A stretch of DNA of 34,450 nucleotides from Streptomyces sp. A1277 (GCF_004795015.1 NZ_SSBI01000066.1:1-34450), one strand, 5' to 3'; positions 6,968 through 17,178 are shown, counted from the first letter of the stretch. A program made the numbers and translations. The notes: a model not told the origin generated them from the sequence alone.

Positions 6968-7406
6968 GCCGGAAGAACTCCCGATACGCCTTTGGGGTTA
7001 CGCAGGGTTGACGCGCGAACGCATAGGGTGTCCGAGTTGGGGGCGTACGGGCGCATTCAGGAGTACGAAGATGTTCGCCCGTAGCGGAGGGAACCCGCGT
7101 ACGCCGCATGGACTGTCTGTAATTGCGGGTAAGACATCCCTAGTGGGAGGGGCGACACGCACGTCATGGACGTCTCACGTTCGCCATCGGCGTACTGGCG
7201 ACTGGGCTATCTGTCTGGCCTGCGGGAACATCGTCTCGCACCATCGGGTTGGAGCAGTTGTCGGCGTTCGGGGCGGGGATCCCCCAGGAAGCAAGGCCGG
7301 GTGTCGGCAGTTGAAATGAGCGGTCCCCGCTTGCGGGACTAAGCTGCGGAAGGACAGGGAGGGGACCGACCCCTTACTGCCTGACCGCTCTGAGGAGCGA
7401 TTAACG
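6968..7406. promoter_or_regulatory. intergenic region between the SCO3374-type gene and clpC
   Basis: These 439 nt separate divergent genes and hold no convincing coding frame. Seen here are a ClgR-like palindrome (7179-7192), a small GTCCC/GGGAC hairpin (about 7324-7339), and the clpC ribosome site GAGGAG about 9 nt before ATG 7407. No textbook -35/-10 pair is obvious. Confidence 0.5.
7179..7192 (+). promoter_or_regulatory. ClgR-like operator upstream of clpC
   Basis: GTTCGCCATCGGCG fits the CGC-N5-GCG core with the GTTCGC left half reported for ClgR, the activator of clp and lon genes in Streptomyces and Corynebacterium. It lies 214 nt before the clpC start, a plausible place for a promoter-proximal activator if the leader is long. 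The start of transcription was not located. Confidence 0.5.
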
Positions 7407-9935
<2,529 letters not shown>

Positions 9936-9980
9936 CAGGCGCTCTCTGCCCCTCCCGGCAGTAGCGCCCGAGCGTCGACA

Positions 9981-10027
9981 AGGGGCGGCCCCGGACCGGT
10001 TTCGACCGGCCGGGGCCGCTCCTTTTT
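9981..10027 (+). terminator. intrinsic terminator of clpC
   Basis: A 14-bp outer stem (9981-9994 with 10010-10023, one G-U) has one bulged A. A 5-bp inner stem CCGGT/ACCGG follows, capped by a TTCG tetraloop and followed by TTTTT. It lies 46 nt after the clpC stop. Confidence 0.92.
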
Positions 10028-10167
10028 CGCGCTGCGGACACGGTGCCGGCGGCGTCACAGGAACGTTCCGGACGCGTTCGCTACGCGCGTTAACCGAAAA
10101 CCGCTCGTTAGTCCGGCCCCGCTTCGGGCGCCCTGCCCGGGGCGGGTTTTTCGGGCGAGCAGCTCGT

Positions 10168-10223
10168 GGCGCTGCACGGCAAGAAGGCGACGGCGCTGCA
10201 CGGCAAGAAGGCGACGGCGCTGC
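10168..10223 (+). repeat. 24-bp tandem repeat, 2.3 copies
   Basis: Two perfect 24-nt copies (10168-10191 and 10192-10215) are followed by 8 nt of a third. Read on the plus strand they encode ALHGKKAT twice, then ALPVG and a TAG at 10232-10234. Every codon in this stretch ends in G or C, as expected of coding DNA. The frame is open back to 10112, but the only usual start is GTG 10166, which would give a 22-residue peptide with no good ribosome site. Confidence 0.85.
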
Positions 10224-10237
10224 CCGTGGGGTAGCGG

Positions 10238-10288
10238 CCGGCACCGGGCCGAAGGTCCCGAAACGGACGGCCTTCGGTCCCACCGCCG
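10238..10288 (+). other. inverted repeat / hairpin
   Basis: CCGAAGG (10249-10255) pairs with CCTTCGG (10271-10277), with a CCG/CGG inner stem. Imperfect outer pairing extends it to about 10238 and 10288. It may be a terminator or the core of a small RNA; no U-tract follows directly. Confidence 0.5.
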
Positions 10289-10349
10289 GTGACAAGGCGC
10301 ACAGGGCTTTTGGGGCCTACTAGCCGCCTTAGGAGCAATGGGGCCCCCT

Positions 10350-10378
10350 CCGCCGGGGGTCTTCGGACCCTGCGGCGG
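10350..10378 (+). other. UUCG-capped hairpin upstream of the peptidase
   Basis: CCGCCG/CGGCGG and GGGTC/GACCC stems separated by a small asymmetric internal loop are capped by TTCG (10362-10365). Such tetraloops are typical of functional RNA stems. Its role is unknown. Confidence 0.5.
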
Positions 10379-10653
10379 GCGGACCCTCGGCACGGGGGGA
10401 GCCGGCTGCCCGGACCATGGGGCTATGTCCGGTCGGGGCGGTTTGGAACTGGACTTGAACCTGTTCCGGTGAGGGACTTCCGGAGGCGTCCGGAGGGGCG
10501 CCCCGCAGGGGGCCGCGCAGTGAATTCCCGGGGCTCTTACTACGGCTTTTATTCGTAGATGGGGTGTTTGAGCACCGGCGGGGGTGCGGGTTACCAAGGT
10601 ATGGCCAGCCCGGCGCACCGCCGGGTCCAGTCATCTCCGGAGGTTTTCCGCTT

Positions 10654-11391
10654 ATGTCGAAGCGCGTTACGTTCCAGTCCCGCCGCCCGTCCGTGTCCCG
10701 CGTTCGTGGCGCCGTGGTGGCAGCCGGCCTGGGTACGTCGATGGTTCTCGGTGCGGGCGCTGCGTTCGCGGCCGGCACTGCGGACGCCCCCCGGGCCACG
10801 AGCCTGGTGACCACCGCCACCGCCGACTCGGTCGCCCAGCAGGCGACCGCGCAGGGCAAGGCGGCGGCCAAGCACACGGCCGAGAAGAAGGCCGAGGCCG
10901 CGAAGAAGAAGGCCGCGGCGAAGAAGAAGGCGGCCGCCGAGAAGAAGGCCGCCGCCAAGCGGGCCGCGAAGCTCCCCTGGGAGACCCCGGTCAGCCACTA
11001 CCAGCTCAGCGCGAGCTTCGGTAACGACGGCAGCCGCTGGGCGCACAAGCACTCCGGCCAGGACTTCGCCGTGCCGATCGGCACCAAGGTCGAGGCCGCG
11101 CACACCGGCACCATCGTGAAGGCCGGCCCCAACGGCGGCGGCGACGGTCCCGCGTACGGCAACGCCATCGTGATCTCGCACGGCAACGGCACGTACTCGC
11201 AGTACGCGCACCTGTCGCAGATCGATGTGCACATCGGCCAGCACGTGAAGAAGGGCCAGAAGATCGCCCTGTCCGGCAACACCGGCAACTCCAGCGGCCC
11301 GCACCTGCACTTCGAGATCCGGACCACCCCGAACTACGGTTCGGCGGTCAACCCGGTCAACTTCCTGCACAAGGTCGGCATCACGGTCTGA
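10654..11391 (+). CDS. secreted M23 (LytM-type) peptidase
   Basis: The 245-residue protein starts at ATG 10654, preceded by GGAGG at good spacing; the frame is open further upstream but without a comparable ribosome site. A signal peptide is clear: basic N-region, hydrophobic core at ~19-36 and cleavage after AFA (residue 39). Residues ~70-112 are a Lys/Ala/Glu-rich helical stretch, likely a coiled spacer. The C-terminal M23 domain has HSGQDF (zinc His and Asp) and HLHFE (HxH). These enzymes are zinc endopeptidases cutting peptidoglycan cross-bridges, or catalytically similar regulators. All metal ligands I expect are present. It acts outside the membrane in wall remodelling. It is monocistronic and convergent with the tetR gene. 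Confidence 0.92.
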   Translation: MSKRVTFQSRRPSVSRVRGAVVAAGLGTSMVLGAGAAFAAGTADAPRATSLVTTATADSVAQQATAQGKAAAKHTAEKKAEAAKKKAAAKKKAAAEKKAAAKRAAKLPWETPVSHYQLSASFGNDGSRWAHKHSGQDFAVPIGTKVEAAHTGTIVKAGPNGGGDGPAYGNAIVISHGNGTYSQYAHLSQIDVHIGQHVKKGQKIALSGNTGNSSGPHLHFEIRTTPNYGSAVNPVNFLHKVGITV

Positions 11392-11408
11392 TCCGGCCGT
11401 GACACCGC

Positions 11409-11423
11409 CCCCGGCTACCGGGG
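11409..11423. terminator. bidirectional hairpin between M23 peptidase and tetR
   Basis: CCCCGG/CCGGGG with a CTA triloop. The loop is exactly the stop codon (TAG on the minus strand) of the tetR gene, so the stem straddles its 3' end. It is short and without a T-tract. Confidence 0.5.
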
Positions 11424-11999
11424 AGCGGCCGGGTCGTGGGCCCGGGTGACCAGTTCGACGGCGACTTCGAGAGCGGCCTCGCGCTTCTCCTCGGGGTCGC
11501 CGTTGACGTCTTTCAGCGCGATCATGCCGGCGTGCATGGTGAAGAGCGCGCTGAAGCACCGCACCTGGTCGGTGAGCGCCGCGTCGGGGTCCTTGATGAG
11601 GTCCACCAGGCCGAGCACCCGGTGCTTGATCGTGTCGCCGATGCTCAGGTCGCGTACCGTCGCCTGGTTCTCCTGCATGAAGCGGAAGAGCGGGGCGGAG
11701 CGGGCCAGTGCCTCGCTGTAGCGGCGGAGGATCTCCTTCTTCGTCTCCAGGGTGCGCGGCTGCGTCTCGCCCCAGGTGATCAGGTCCTCGACCGGCTTGT
11801 TGAGGTCCTCGAAGATGCTGACGAGGATGTCTTCCTTCGTCTTGAAGTGGTAGTACAGCGCCGCCTTGGTGACGTCCAGCTTCTCGGCGATCTCCCGCAG
11901 CGAGGTCTTCTCGTAACCCTGCTCGGCGAAGAGTCCCAGAGCGACGTCCTGGATGCGCTGACGGGTGTTCCCCCGACGCGGCTGCGGCGTGCTGCCCAT
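11415..11999 (-). CDS. TetR-family repressor of the divergent exporter
   Basis: The 194-residue protein starts at ATG 11999, with GGGAGA six nt upstream; a longer frame to 12068 runs through the operator and is not needed. The N-terminal helix-turn-helix is classic: RQRIQDVALGLFAEQGYEKTSLREIAEKL, then VTKAALYYHFKTKEDIL. The C-terminal ligand domain is all-helical, with the family's usual diversity. The gene is divergent from an EmrB/QacA-type exporter, and the spacer between them carries a large near-perfect inverted repeat (12018-12088). By analogy it represses itself and the exporter until a drug-like ligand binds. The ligand cannot be read from the sequence. Confidence 0.92.
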   Translation of the reverse strand: MGSTPQPRRGNTRQRIQDVALGLFAEQGYEKTSLREIAEKLDVTKAALYYHFKTKEDILVSIFEDLNKPVEDLITWGETQPRTLETKKEILRRYSEALARSAPLFRFMQENQATVRDLSIGDTIKHRVLGLVDLIKDPDAALTDQVRCFSALFTMHAGMIALKDVNGDPEEKREAALEVAVELVTRAHDPAAPR

Positions 12000-12017
12000 G
12001 GTGCTCTCCCAATGAAA

Positions 12018-12088
12018 CTTACTTGACGCCCGGCTAGTTACGGGGTTACTTTCCCTCAGTGTAGTCAACTAGCCGGGCGGCAAGTAAG
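12018..12088. promoter_or_regulatory. paired TetR operators in the divergent promoter
   Basis: Two 22-nt arms (12018-12039 and 12067-12088) are inverted copies with one mismatch, separated by 27 nt. The shared core is AACTAGCCGGGCG. Each arm is itself an imperfect palindrome (ACT..G....C..AGT), so each is probably one TetR dimer site. TTGACG in the left arm (plus strand) and TTGACT next to the right arm (minus strand) look like -35 elements of the two divergent promoters, so binding would block both. Confidence 0.75.
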
Positions 12089-12125
12089 AGGCCCGGTGAA
12101 CAGGGGATCTGGGGAGTTGGGGAAG

Positions 12126-13703
12126 ATGGCGGACCTGATGAAGACGGCGGACGGGAAGGCGGAAGGCCCACCGGCCGCGAAGGCGGAGAAACCGGCACCG
12201 CCGCAGCGCAGCGTCCGGGTGGTGGTCCTCGCCCTGATGATCGCCATGCTGCTGGCGATGCTCGACAACCTGATCGTCGGCACCGCGATGCCGACCATCG
12301 TCGGCGACCTCGGCGGCCTCGAACACCTCTCCTGGGTCGTCACCGCATACACCCTCGCCACCGCCGCCTCCACCCCCATCTGGGGCAAGCTCGGCGACAT
12401 GTACGGGCGCAAGGGCATCTTCCTCACGTCCATCGTGATCTTCCTGATCGGCTCGGTCCTCAGCGGCATGGCCCAGGACATGGGCCAGCTCATCGGCTTC
12501 CGGGCCGTCCAGGGCCTCGGCGCCGGCGGCCTGATGGTCGGCGTCATGGCGATCATCGGCGACCTCGTGCCGCCCCGCGAGCGCGGCAAGTACCAGGGCA
12601 TGATGGCCGGCGTCATGGCCATCGCCATGATCGGCGGACCGCTGGTCGGCGGCACCATCACCGACCACCTCGGCTGGCGCTGGAGCTTCTACATCAACCT
12701 GCCGCTGGGCGCGGTCGCGCTGATCATGATCACCACTGTGCTGCACCTGCCCAAGCGGGAGCGCACGAAGCGGAACGTCGACTACCTCGGCGCCGCGCTG
12801 CTGACCATCGGCATCACCGCGATCGTGCTGGTCACCACCTGGGGCGGTTCCGAGTACGACTGGAACTCCGCGGTCATCATGGAGCTCATCGCGATCGGCG
12901 TGGCCGCGCTGGCCGGCTTCCTCTTCGTCGAGACGAAGGCCGCCGAGCCGATCATCCCGCTCCACATATTCCGCAACCTCAACTTCACGCTGATGTCCGT
13001 GGTCGGCTTCATGGCGGGCTTCGTGATGTTCGGCGCGGTGCTCTTCCTGCCGCTGTTCCAGCAGTCCGTCCAGGGCGCCTCCGCGACCAACTCCGGACTC
13101 CTGCTCCTGCCGATGCTGCTGGCGATGATGGTCGTCTCGCTCGTCGCGGGCCGGATCACCACCAGCACCGGCAAGTACAAGATCTTCCCCATCGTGGGCT
13201 CGATCCTGATGGTCACCGGCCTCTTCCTGCTCGCCCAGATGGACACCGGCACCACCCGCTTCACCTCCGGCCTCTACATGGCCGTCCTCGGCGCCGGCAT
13301 GGGCTTCCTCATGCAGATCACGATGCTCGTCGCGCAGAACAGTGTCGAGCTGAAGGACATGGGCGTCGCCTCCTCCTCCACCACCCTCTTCCGTACGCTC
13401 GGCAGCTCCTTCGGCGTCGCCATCATGGGCGCGCTGTTCACCGGCCGGGTGCAGGACGAGATGGCGTCGCGCGGCGGCGGCGGGGCCACCGCCCGCTCCG
13501 CCCAGCTGGACGCGGCGAGCCTGGCCAAGCTGCCGGTGCCGGTGCGCGAGGCGTACGAGTACGCGGTCTCCTCCGGCACGCACCTCGCCTTCCTGGTGGG
13601 CGCGTCGGTCGGGCTCGTCGCGGTGGTGGCCTCCCTGTTCGTCAAGGAGGTCCCGCTGCGAGGCACCGGACCGGAGTCCGCCCCGGCCGTCGCGGAGATC
13701 TGA
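12126..13703 (+). CDS. MFS multidrug exporter, EmrB/QacA (DHA2, 14-TM) type
   Basis: The 525-residue protein is a proton-driven drug antiporter. A ~38-residue charged N-terminus is followed by about 14 hydrophobic helices. Motif C/D-like LAMLDNLIVGTAMPTI lies in TM1. The loop GKLGDMYGRKG (motif A) follows TM2, then RAVQGLGAGGL, and GWRWSFYINLPLG is diagnostic for DHA2. I prefer ATG 12126, with GGGGAG upstream; an in-frame GTG at 12096 is possible but has a poorer ribosome site and sits close to the operator. It is controlled by the divergent TetR protein. The substrate is unknown. Confidence 0.92.
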   Translation: MADLMKTADGKAEGPPAAKAEKPAPPQRSVRVVVLALMIAMLLAMLDNLIVGTAMPTIVGDLGGLEHLSWVVTAYTLATAASTPIWGKLGDMYGRKGIFLTSIVIFLIGSVLSGMAQDMGQLIGFRAVQGLGAGGLMVGVMAIIGDLVPPRERGKYQGMMAGVMAIAMIGGPLVGGTITDHLGWRWSFYINLPLGAVALIMITTVLHLPKRERTKRNVDYLGAALLTIGITAIVLVTTWGGSEYDWNSAVIMELIAIGVAALAGFLFVETKAAEPIIPLHIFRNLNFTLMSVVGFMAGFVMFGAVLFLPLFQQSVQGASATNSGLLLLPMLLAMMVVSLVAGRITTSTGKYKIFPIVGSILMVTGLFLLAQMDTGTTRFTSGLYMAVLGAGMGFLMQITMLVAQNSVELKDMGVASSSTTLFRTLGSSFGVAIMGALFTGRVQDEMASRGGGGATARSAQLDAASLAKLPVPVREAYEYAVSSGTHLAFLVGASVGLVAVVASLFVKEVPLRGTGPESAPAVAEI

Positions 13704-13725
13704 CCGGCCGCGCACACGGACGTAC

Positions 13726-13761
13726 GCGAGGGCGCCGGGGCACACACGCCGGGGCCCTCGC
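13726..13761. terminator. convergent terminator between exporter and cseC
   Basis: GCGAGGGC (13726-13733) pairs perfectly with GCCCTCGC (13754-13761). A further 4 bp form after one mismatch, around a loop containing CACACAC. No T-tract is present. It serves both strands and ends 6 nt before the cseC stop. Confidence 0.65.
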
Positions 13762-13766
13762 CCGTG

Positions 13767-15128
13767 TCATCCGCCCTGGACCTTCTTGCCGGCGCCCGGC
13801 TCCGGGGTGCGCTGCTCGGCGAACTGGAGCATCGGGTAGCTGCCGGTGTCGGTCGGGGCGTGCTCGGGCAGCCACAGCACCGCGACCGCCCCGCCGCTGC
13901 CCTGGGCCGCGCCCTCGGGGGCGGCGTTGCGGAAGGTCAGCCGGGCCCCGAGCACCCGGGCCTGCCCGGCCGCGATCGTCAGCCCCAGCCCGTGCCCGTG
14001 CCCGGCCCGGTCGGACGATCCGGTACGGAACCGGCTCGGCCCCTCCCGCAGCAGCGCCGCCGGGAACCCGGGCCCGTGGTCGCGGACCCGGACCACCCGG
14101 CCCTCGACCGTGACCTCGACCGGGGTCGAGCCGTGCTTGGCCGCGTTGCCCAGCAGGTTGCCCAGGATGCGTTCGAGGCGGCGCGGATCGGTGCTGACCC
14201 ACGAATCGTGGACCACCTGGACCCGCACCTGCGGGTCCAGCAGCGCCACCCGGCGGCCGACGAACTCGCCGAGCGCGATCTCCTGGAGCTCGGCCCGCTC
14301 CGACGCGCTGTCCAGCCGGGCCACCTCCAGCACGTCCTCGACCAGCGTGCGCATCGCCTGCGCCCGGTCGCGCACCAGCTCGGTGGGGCGGCCCGGCGGC
14401 AGCAGCTCGGCGGCCGTCAGCAGCCCGGTCACCGGGGTGCGCAGCTCGTGCGCGATGTCCGCGGTGACCCGGCGCTCGGCCTCGATCCGCTCGTTCAGCG
14501 CGTCGGTCAGCGCGTCCACCGCACCGGCCAGCTCATCGGTCTCGTCCCGCACGACACCGCCGACCGCCTCCCTGACCCGGACGTCCGTGTTGCCCTGGGC
14601 GACCTTCCCGGCCGCGGCCGCCGCCTTGCGCAGCCGGCGCGAGAGCTGGCCGCCGATCAGCACGCCCAGCGCGGAGCCGCCGAGGACCACCGATACCGAA
14701 CCGATGATCAGGGCCCGGTCCAGATCACTCAAGATCGTCGTCGAGCGGTCCGCGAACCGGGTGTGCAGCGACAGCACGTTGCCGTTGCCCACCGGCACGG
14801 CCGCCCAGACGTCGGGCACCCCGCCGGCGTCCTCGACGTGTGTGGCCCGCCGGTTGCGCCGGGTCTCCTGGCGCAGGCTCTTCGGCATCGTCGGATCGTT
14901 GAGCTTCGCCCCGAACCGGGGATCGGCCTTCTTCGTCTTCTTCGCCTCGTACAGCAGCTGGGCGTAGGTCAGCCGCTCCAGCTGGACCTCGCGGGCGTTC
15001 TCCAGCATCGAGACCCGGGCCGCGTTGTGCACGACCAGGCTCAGCGCGACCGCGATCAGCGCGCCGACCGCCGCGATCGCGATGCTGATCTTCCAGCGGA
15101 CCCCTGTCCGCAGGGCGGGGCGCCTCAT
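13767..15128 (-). CDS. cseC: sensor histidine kinase CseC
   Basis: The 453-residue membrane kinase has TM1 at ~12-34, an extracytoplasmic sensor region at ~35-137 and TM2 at ~138-160. A HAMP linker follows, then the H-box TADIAHELRTPVTGLL. N-box (LGNLLGNAAKHG), G1 (VRDHGPGFP) and G2 (GHGHGLGLTI) complete the ATPase domain. Order and similarity identify it as CseC of the sigE locus, which senses cell-envelope damage and activates CseB. ATG 15128 overlaps the cseB stop by 4 nt (ATGA). The C-terminal ~30 residues after the catalytic domain are low-complexity. In S. coelicolor the system responds to lysozyme and glycopeptides; the ligand here is inferred. Confidence 0.93.
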   Translation of the reverse strand: MRRPALRTGVRWKISIAIAAVGALIAVALSLVVHNAARVSMLENAREVQLERLTYAQLLYEAKKTKKADPRFGAKLNDPTMPKSLRQETRRNRRATHVEDAGGVPDVWAAVPVGNGNVLSLHTRFADRSTTILSDLDRALIIGSVSVVLGGSALGVLIGGQLSRRLRKAAAAAGKVAQGNTDVRVREAVGGVVRDETDELAGAVDALTDALNERIEAERRVTADIAHELRTPVTGLLTAAELLPPGRPTELVRDRAQAMRTLVEDVLEVARLDSASERAELQEIALGEFVGRRVALLDPQVRVQVVHDSWVSTDPRRLERILGNLLGNAAKHGSTPVEVTVEGRVVRVRDHGPGFPAALLREGPSRFRTGSSDRAGHGHGLGLTIAAGQARVLGARLTFRNAAPEGAAQGSGGAVAVLWLPEHAPTDTGSYPMLQFAEQRTPEPGAGKKVQGG

Positions 15129-15829
15129 GCCCGGAGCTTGTAGCCGAAGCCGCGGACCGTCTCGATCCGGTCCTGCCCGATCTTCGTCCGCAGCCGCTGC
15201 ACATGGACGTCCACGACCCGGGTGTCGCCGCCCCAGCCGTAGTCCCAGACCCGCTCCAGCAGCTTGTCGCGGGAGAGCACCGTGCCGGGCGCCGATGAGA
15301 ACTCCAGGAGGAGCCGCATCTCGGTCGGGGTCAGCGCCACCTGCTCGCCGCCCTTGCGGACCTCCATCCCCTCGGTGTCGACCTCCAGGTCCCCGAAGAC
15401 CAGCACCCCGCCCTCGGCCGCCGGTTCCGCCTCCCCGCCGCCGGACCGGCCGCCCGAGGCATGGCCGAAGCGGCGCAGCACCGCCCTGATCCGGGCGACC
15501 AGGACCGCGCCGTCGAACGGCTTGGTGACGTAGTCGTCGGCCCCGGCCTCCAGGCCGAGCACCACGTCGATCGAGTCGGCCCGCGCCGACAGCATGATCA
15601 CGGGCACCGTCGACTCATCCCGGATGCGGCGGCAGAGGCTGACCCCGTCCAGGCCGGGCACCATCACGTCGAGCAGGGCGATGTCGGGGCGGTCCGCCCG
15701 GAAGGACGCGAGGCCGGTCAGCCCGTCGGGCACCGCGGTGACCGCGAAGCCGTCCCGTTCCAGCGCCAGCTGGGTGGCCTCGCGGATGACGTCGTCGTCC
15801 TCGACGAACAGCACATGGGTCTCGGCCAT
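15125..15829 (-). CDS. cseB: response regulator CseB
   Basis: The 234-residue OmpR/PhoB-type regulator has an N-terminal receiver with the acidic pocket (VEDDD), phospho-acceptor Asp in ALLDVMVPG and conserved Lys in VTKPF. A Gly/Glu-rich linker (~122-140) leads to a C-terminal winged helix (LTPTEMRLLLEF, VVDVHVQRLRTKI, VRGFGYKL). In the characterised system CseB-P activates the sigE promoter. It lies between cseA and cseC and overlaps cseC by 4 nt, so kinase and regulator are co-translated. A GAGAG ribosome site precedes ATG 15829. Confidence 0.95.
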   Translation of the reverse strand: MAETHVLFVEDDDVIREATQLALERDGFAVTAVPDGLTGLASFRADRPDIALLDVMVPGLDGVSLCRRIRDESTVPVIMLSARADSIDVVLGLEAGADDYVTKPFDGAVLVARIRAVLRRFGHASGGRSGGGEAEPAAEGGVLVFGDLEVDTEGMEVRKGGEQVALTPTEMRLLLEFSSAPGTVLSRDKLLERVWDYGWGGDTRVVDVHVQRLRTKIGQDRIETVRGFGYKLRA

Positions 15830-15839
15830 CGGAAAGCTC

Positions 15840-16568
15840 TCAGTTCTTCGGCGGTTCCGTGGGCTCGGGAAGGTCTCCGTCGCCCGCGCCCACGGCTCGG
15901 TTGAAGTCGTTGCGCACCCGGTCCTCCTCGTTGAACCGGCCGCTCGCCCAGTGGTACGTGATCACTTCCTCGCCCGAGGGGTAGGCGACCGCGTCCTTCT
16001 TCCCGTACACCTGCGTCGTCACCACCAGGTCCCCGCGGTCGATGGTGCCGTACACCGCGGGCTGCTCGACCATGAAGACGTTCTCGTACGTGCCGTCGGA
16101 GCGCGGCCGGTAGACGTACGTACCGACCCCCACCGAGTCGCCGCAGGTCATGACGTTCACCACGACATCGGAGGACGGGGCGTCGGTGAGCGAGCCGTAG
16201 GAGGTGTCCACCGGGTACTCGTCACGGGTGCACGGCTTCAGGTCCAGCCGGACGCGCCCGCTCACCTTCGGGTCCGCCTTGAGCAGCGCCACCGCGTCCA
16301 CCCGGGGGGCCGGCCGCGCCGTGGAGTGCTGCGTCGAGCTGGGGGTGATCCGGGCGACCGGCTGGGTGCCCGCCGGGCCCTCGTCCCGGGTGCCGGTGCC
16401 GCCGGTGGAGCAACTGGCCACGAACAGCCCGAAGACGGCGAGCCCGGCCAGAGCCGTGCTGCCCGCCGCCCAGCCGGACAGCAGCCGCCTGTCGGCGCCG
16501 CCGTCCGTGTCCCCGCCCGTTTTGCCGGTGACCGTGCCGTCGTCACCGCTGCCTGTCAGGCCGCGCAC
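15840..16568 (-). CDS. cseA: lipoprotein CseA, modulator of the sigE system
   Basis: With GTG 16568 as start the product is 242 residues. A long hydrophilic N-region with RR at 27-28 precedes a hydrophobic stretch and the lipobox VASC, giving a lipidated Cys53. The mature part is extracytoplasmic. The start overlaps the end of sigE by 13 nt, so sigE and cseA are translationally coupled. In S. coelicolor CseA is a surface lipoprotein whose loss raises sigE expression. The exact start is uncertain, because the ribosome site (GGGAG close to GTG) is only fair. The arginine pair suggests possible Tat export. Confidence 0.85.
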   Translation of the reverse strand: MRGLTGSGDDGTVTGKTGGDTDGGADRRLLSGWAAGSTALAGLAVFGLFVASCSTGGTGTRDEGPAGTQPVARITPSSTQHSTARPAPRVDAVALLKADPKVSGRVRLDLKPCTRDEYPVDTSYGSLTDAPSSDVVVNVMTCGDSVGVGTYVYRPRSDGTYENVFMVEQPAVYGTIDRGDLVVTTQVYGKKDAVAYPSGEEVITYHWASGRFNEEDRVRNDFNRAVGAGDGDLPEPTEPPKN

Positions 16569-17104
16569 CGCTCCCGCCCCCGCTCTTCGGCGATCCGGGT
16601 CTCCCGACTCGCCGCTTCCCTGTTCTCCAGCTCCTGGCGCAGCCGCGCCAGCGCACGGTGCAGCGTGCTCTTCACCGTACCGGCCGACATGCCGAGCGCC
16701 GCCGCCGTCTCCTCCGTGCTCATCTGCTCCCAGTGTCGCAGCACGACGACGCTGCGCTGCTTGGGAGCCAGCACGCCGAGGATGTCCATCAGCAGGGCGC
16801 GGTCGGCGCGCTGCTCGGTGCCGTCCTCGACGCTCGCGTCGGGCAGCTGCTCGGTGGGGACCTCGTCCAGCTTGCGCGCCCGCCACCACTCGGTCCGGGT
16901 GTTGATCATGACGCGGCGCAGATAGGCGTCGGCGAGGGACTTGTCCTCGATGCGGTCCCAGCGGCCGTAGGTGCGGGCCAGGGCGGTCTGCAGCAGGTCC
17001 TGGGCGTCCACGGGGTCGGGGACGAGCCGGCGCGCGCTGCGCAGCAGCGCCTCCTGCCGGGTCCGCACGTACTCCTCAAAGCCGAGCACCTCGCCCTGCG
17101 CCAT
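16556..17104 (-). CDS. sigE: ECF RNA polymerase sigma factor SigE
   Basis: The 182-residue ECF sigma factor has region 2 at ~8-80 (EEYVRTRQEALLRSARRLVPDPVDAQDLLQTAL, with DAQDLLQ as the core-binding signature). Region 4 lies at ~115-165 (LAPKQRSVVVLRHWEQMSTEETAAALGMSAGTVKS). The pattern closely fits S. coelicolor SigE. SigE directs genes for cell-wall teichoic acids and peptidoglycan maintenance under envelope stress. I chose ATG 17104 because GGAGG lies 8 nt upstream; an in-frame ATG at 17119 overlaps that ribosome site. SigE has no anti-sigma gene here, and control is by the downstream CseBC pair acting on sigE transcription. Confidence 0.95.
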   Translation of the reverse strand: MAQGEVLGFEEYVRTRQEALLRSARRLVPDPVDAQDLLQTALARTYGRWDRIEDKSLADAYLRRVMINTRTEWWRARKLDEVPTEQLPDASVEDGTEQRADRALLMDILGVLAPKQRSVVVLRHWEQMSTEETAAALGMSAGTVKSTLHRALARLRQELENREAASRETRIAEERGRERCAA

Positions 17105-17178
17105 CACAACCGCCTCCATCCCCGTGGAACCCCGTAGAACCGCTTCGTACCGCTGCCGGCCGCTGGTCATCGGCTGAC

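Larger units (their letters stand above)
10028..10653 (+). other. structured intergenic region between clpC and the M23 peptidase
   Basis: These ~626 nt hold no normal-sized gene. Present are the in-frame tandem repeat at 10168-10223, an inverted repeat at 10238-10288 and a UUCG hairpin at 10350-10378. Two small stems occur in the presumed peptidase leader: GCACC/GGTGC at 10572-10587 and CCCGGCG/CGCCGGG at 10609-10625. A moderately AT-rich patch (about 10538-10560) is the likeliest promoter area for the peptidase. I looked for the conserved blocks of the ydaO c-di-AMP riboswitch and did not find them. Confidence 0.5.

Noticed and set aside
6849..7319. 156-codon plus-strand frame ahead of clpC
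   Set aside because: Overlaps the minus-strand gene and the clpC promoter region; amino acid composition is not protein-like and there is no ribosome site.
10338..10472. 44-codon frame with AGGAG just upstream
   Set aside because: The ribosome site is only 2 nt from the ATG, the frame runs through a UUCG hairpin, and the Gly/Pro-rich product looks random.
10440..10653. ydaO (c-di-AMP) riboswitch before the M23 peptidase
   Set aside because: The family context fits, but the conserved blocks of the ydaO motif are not visible in this leader.
12096..12125. GTG 12096 as the exporter start
   Set aside because: Weaker ribosome site and very close to the right operator arm; ATG 12126 has GGGGAG upstream.
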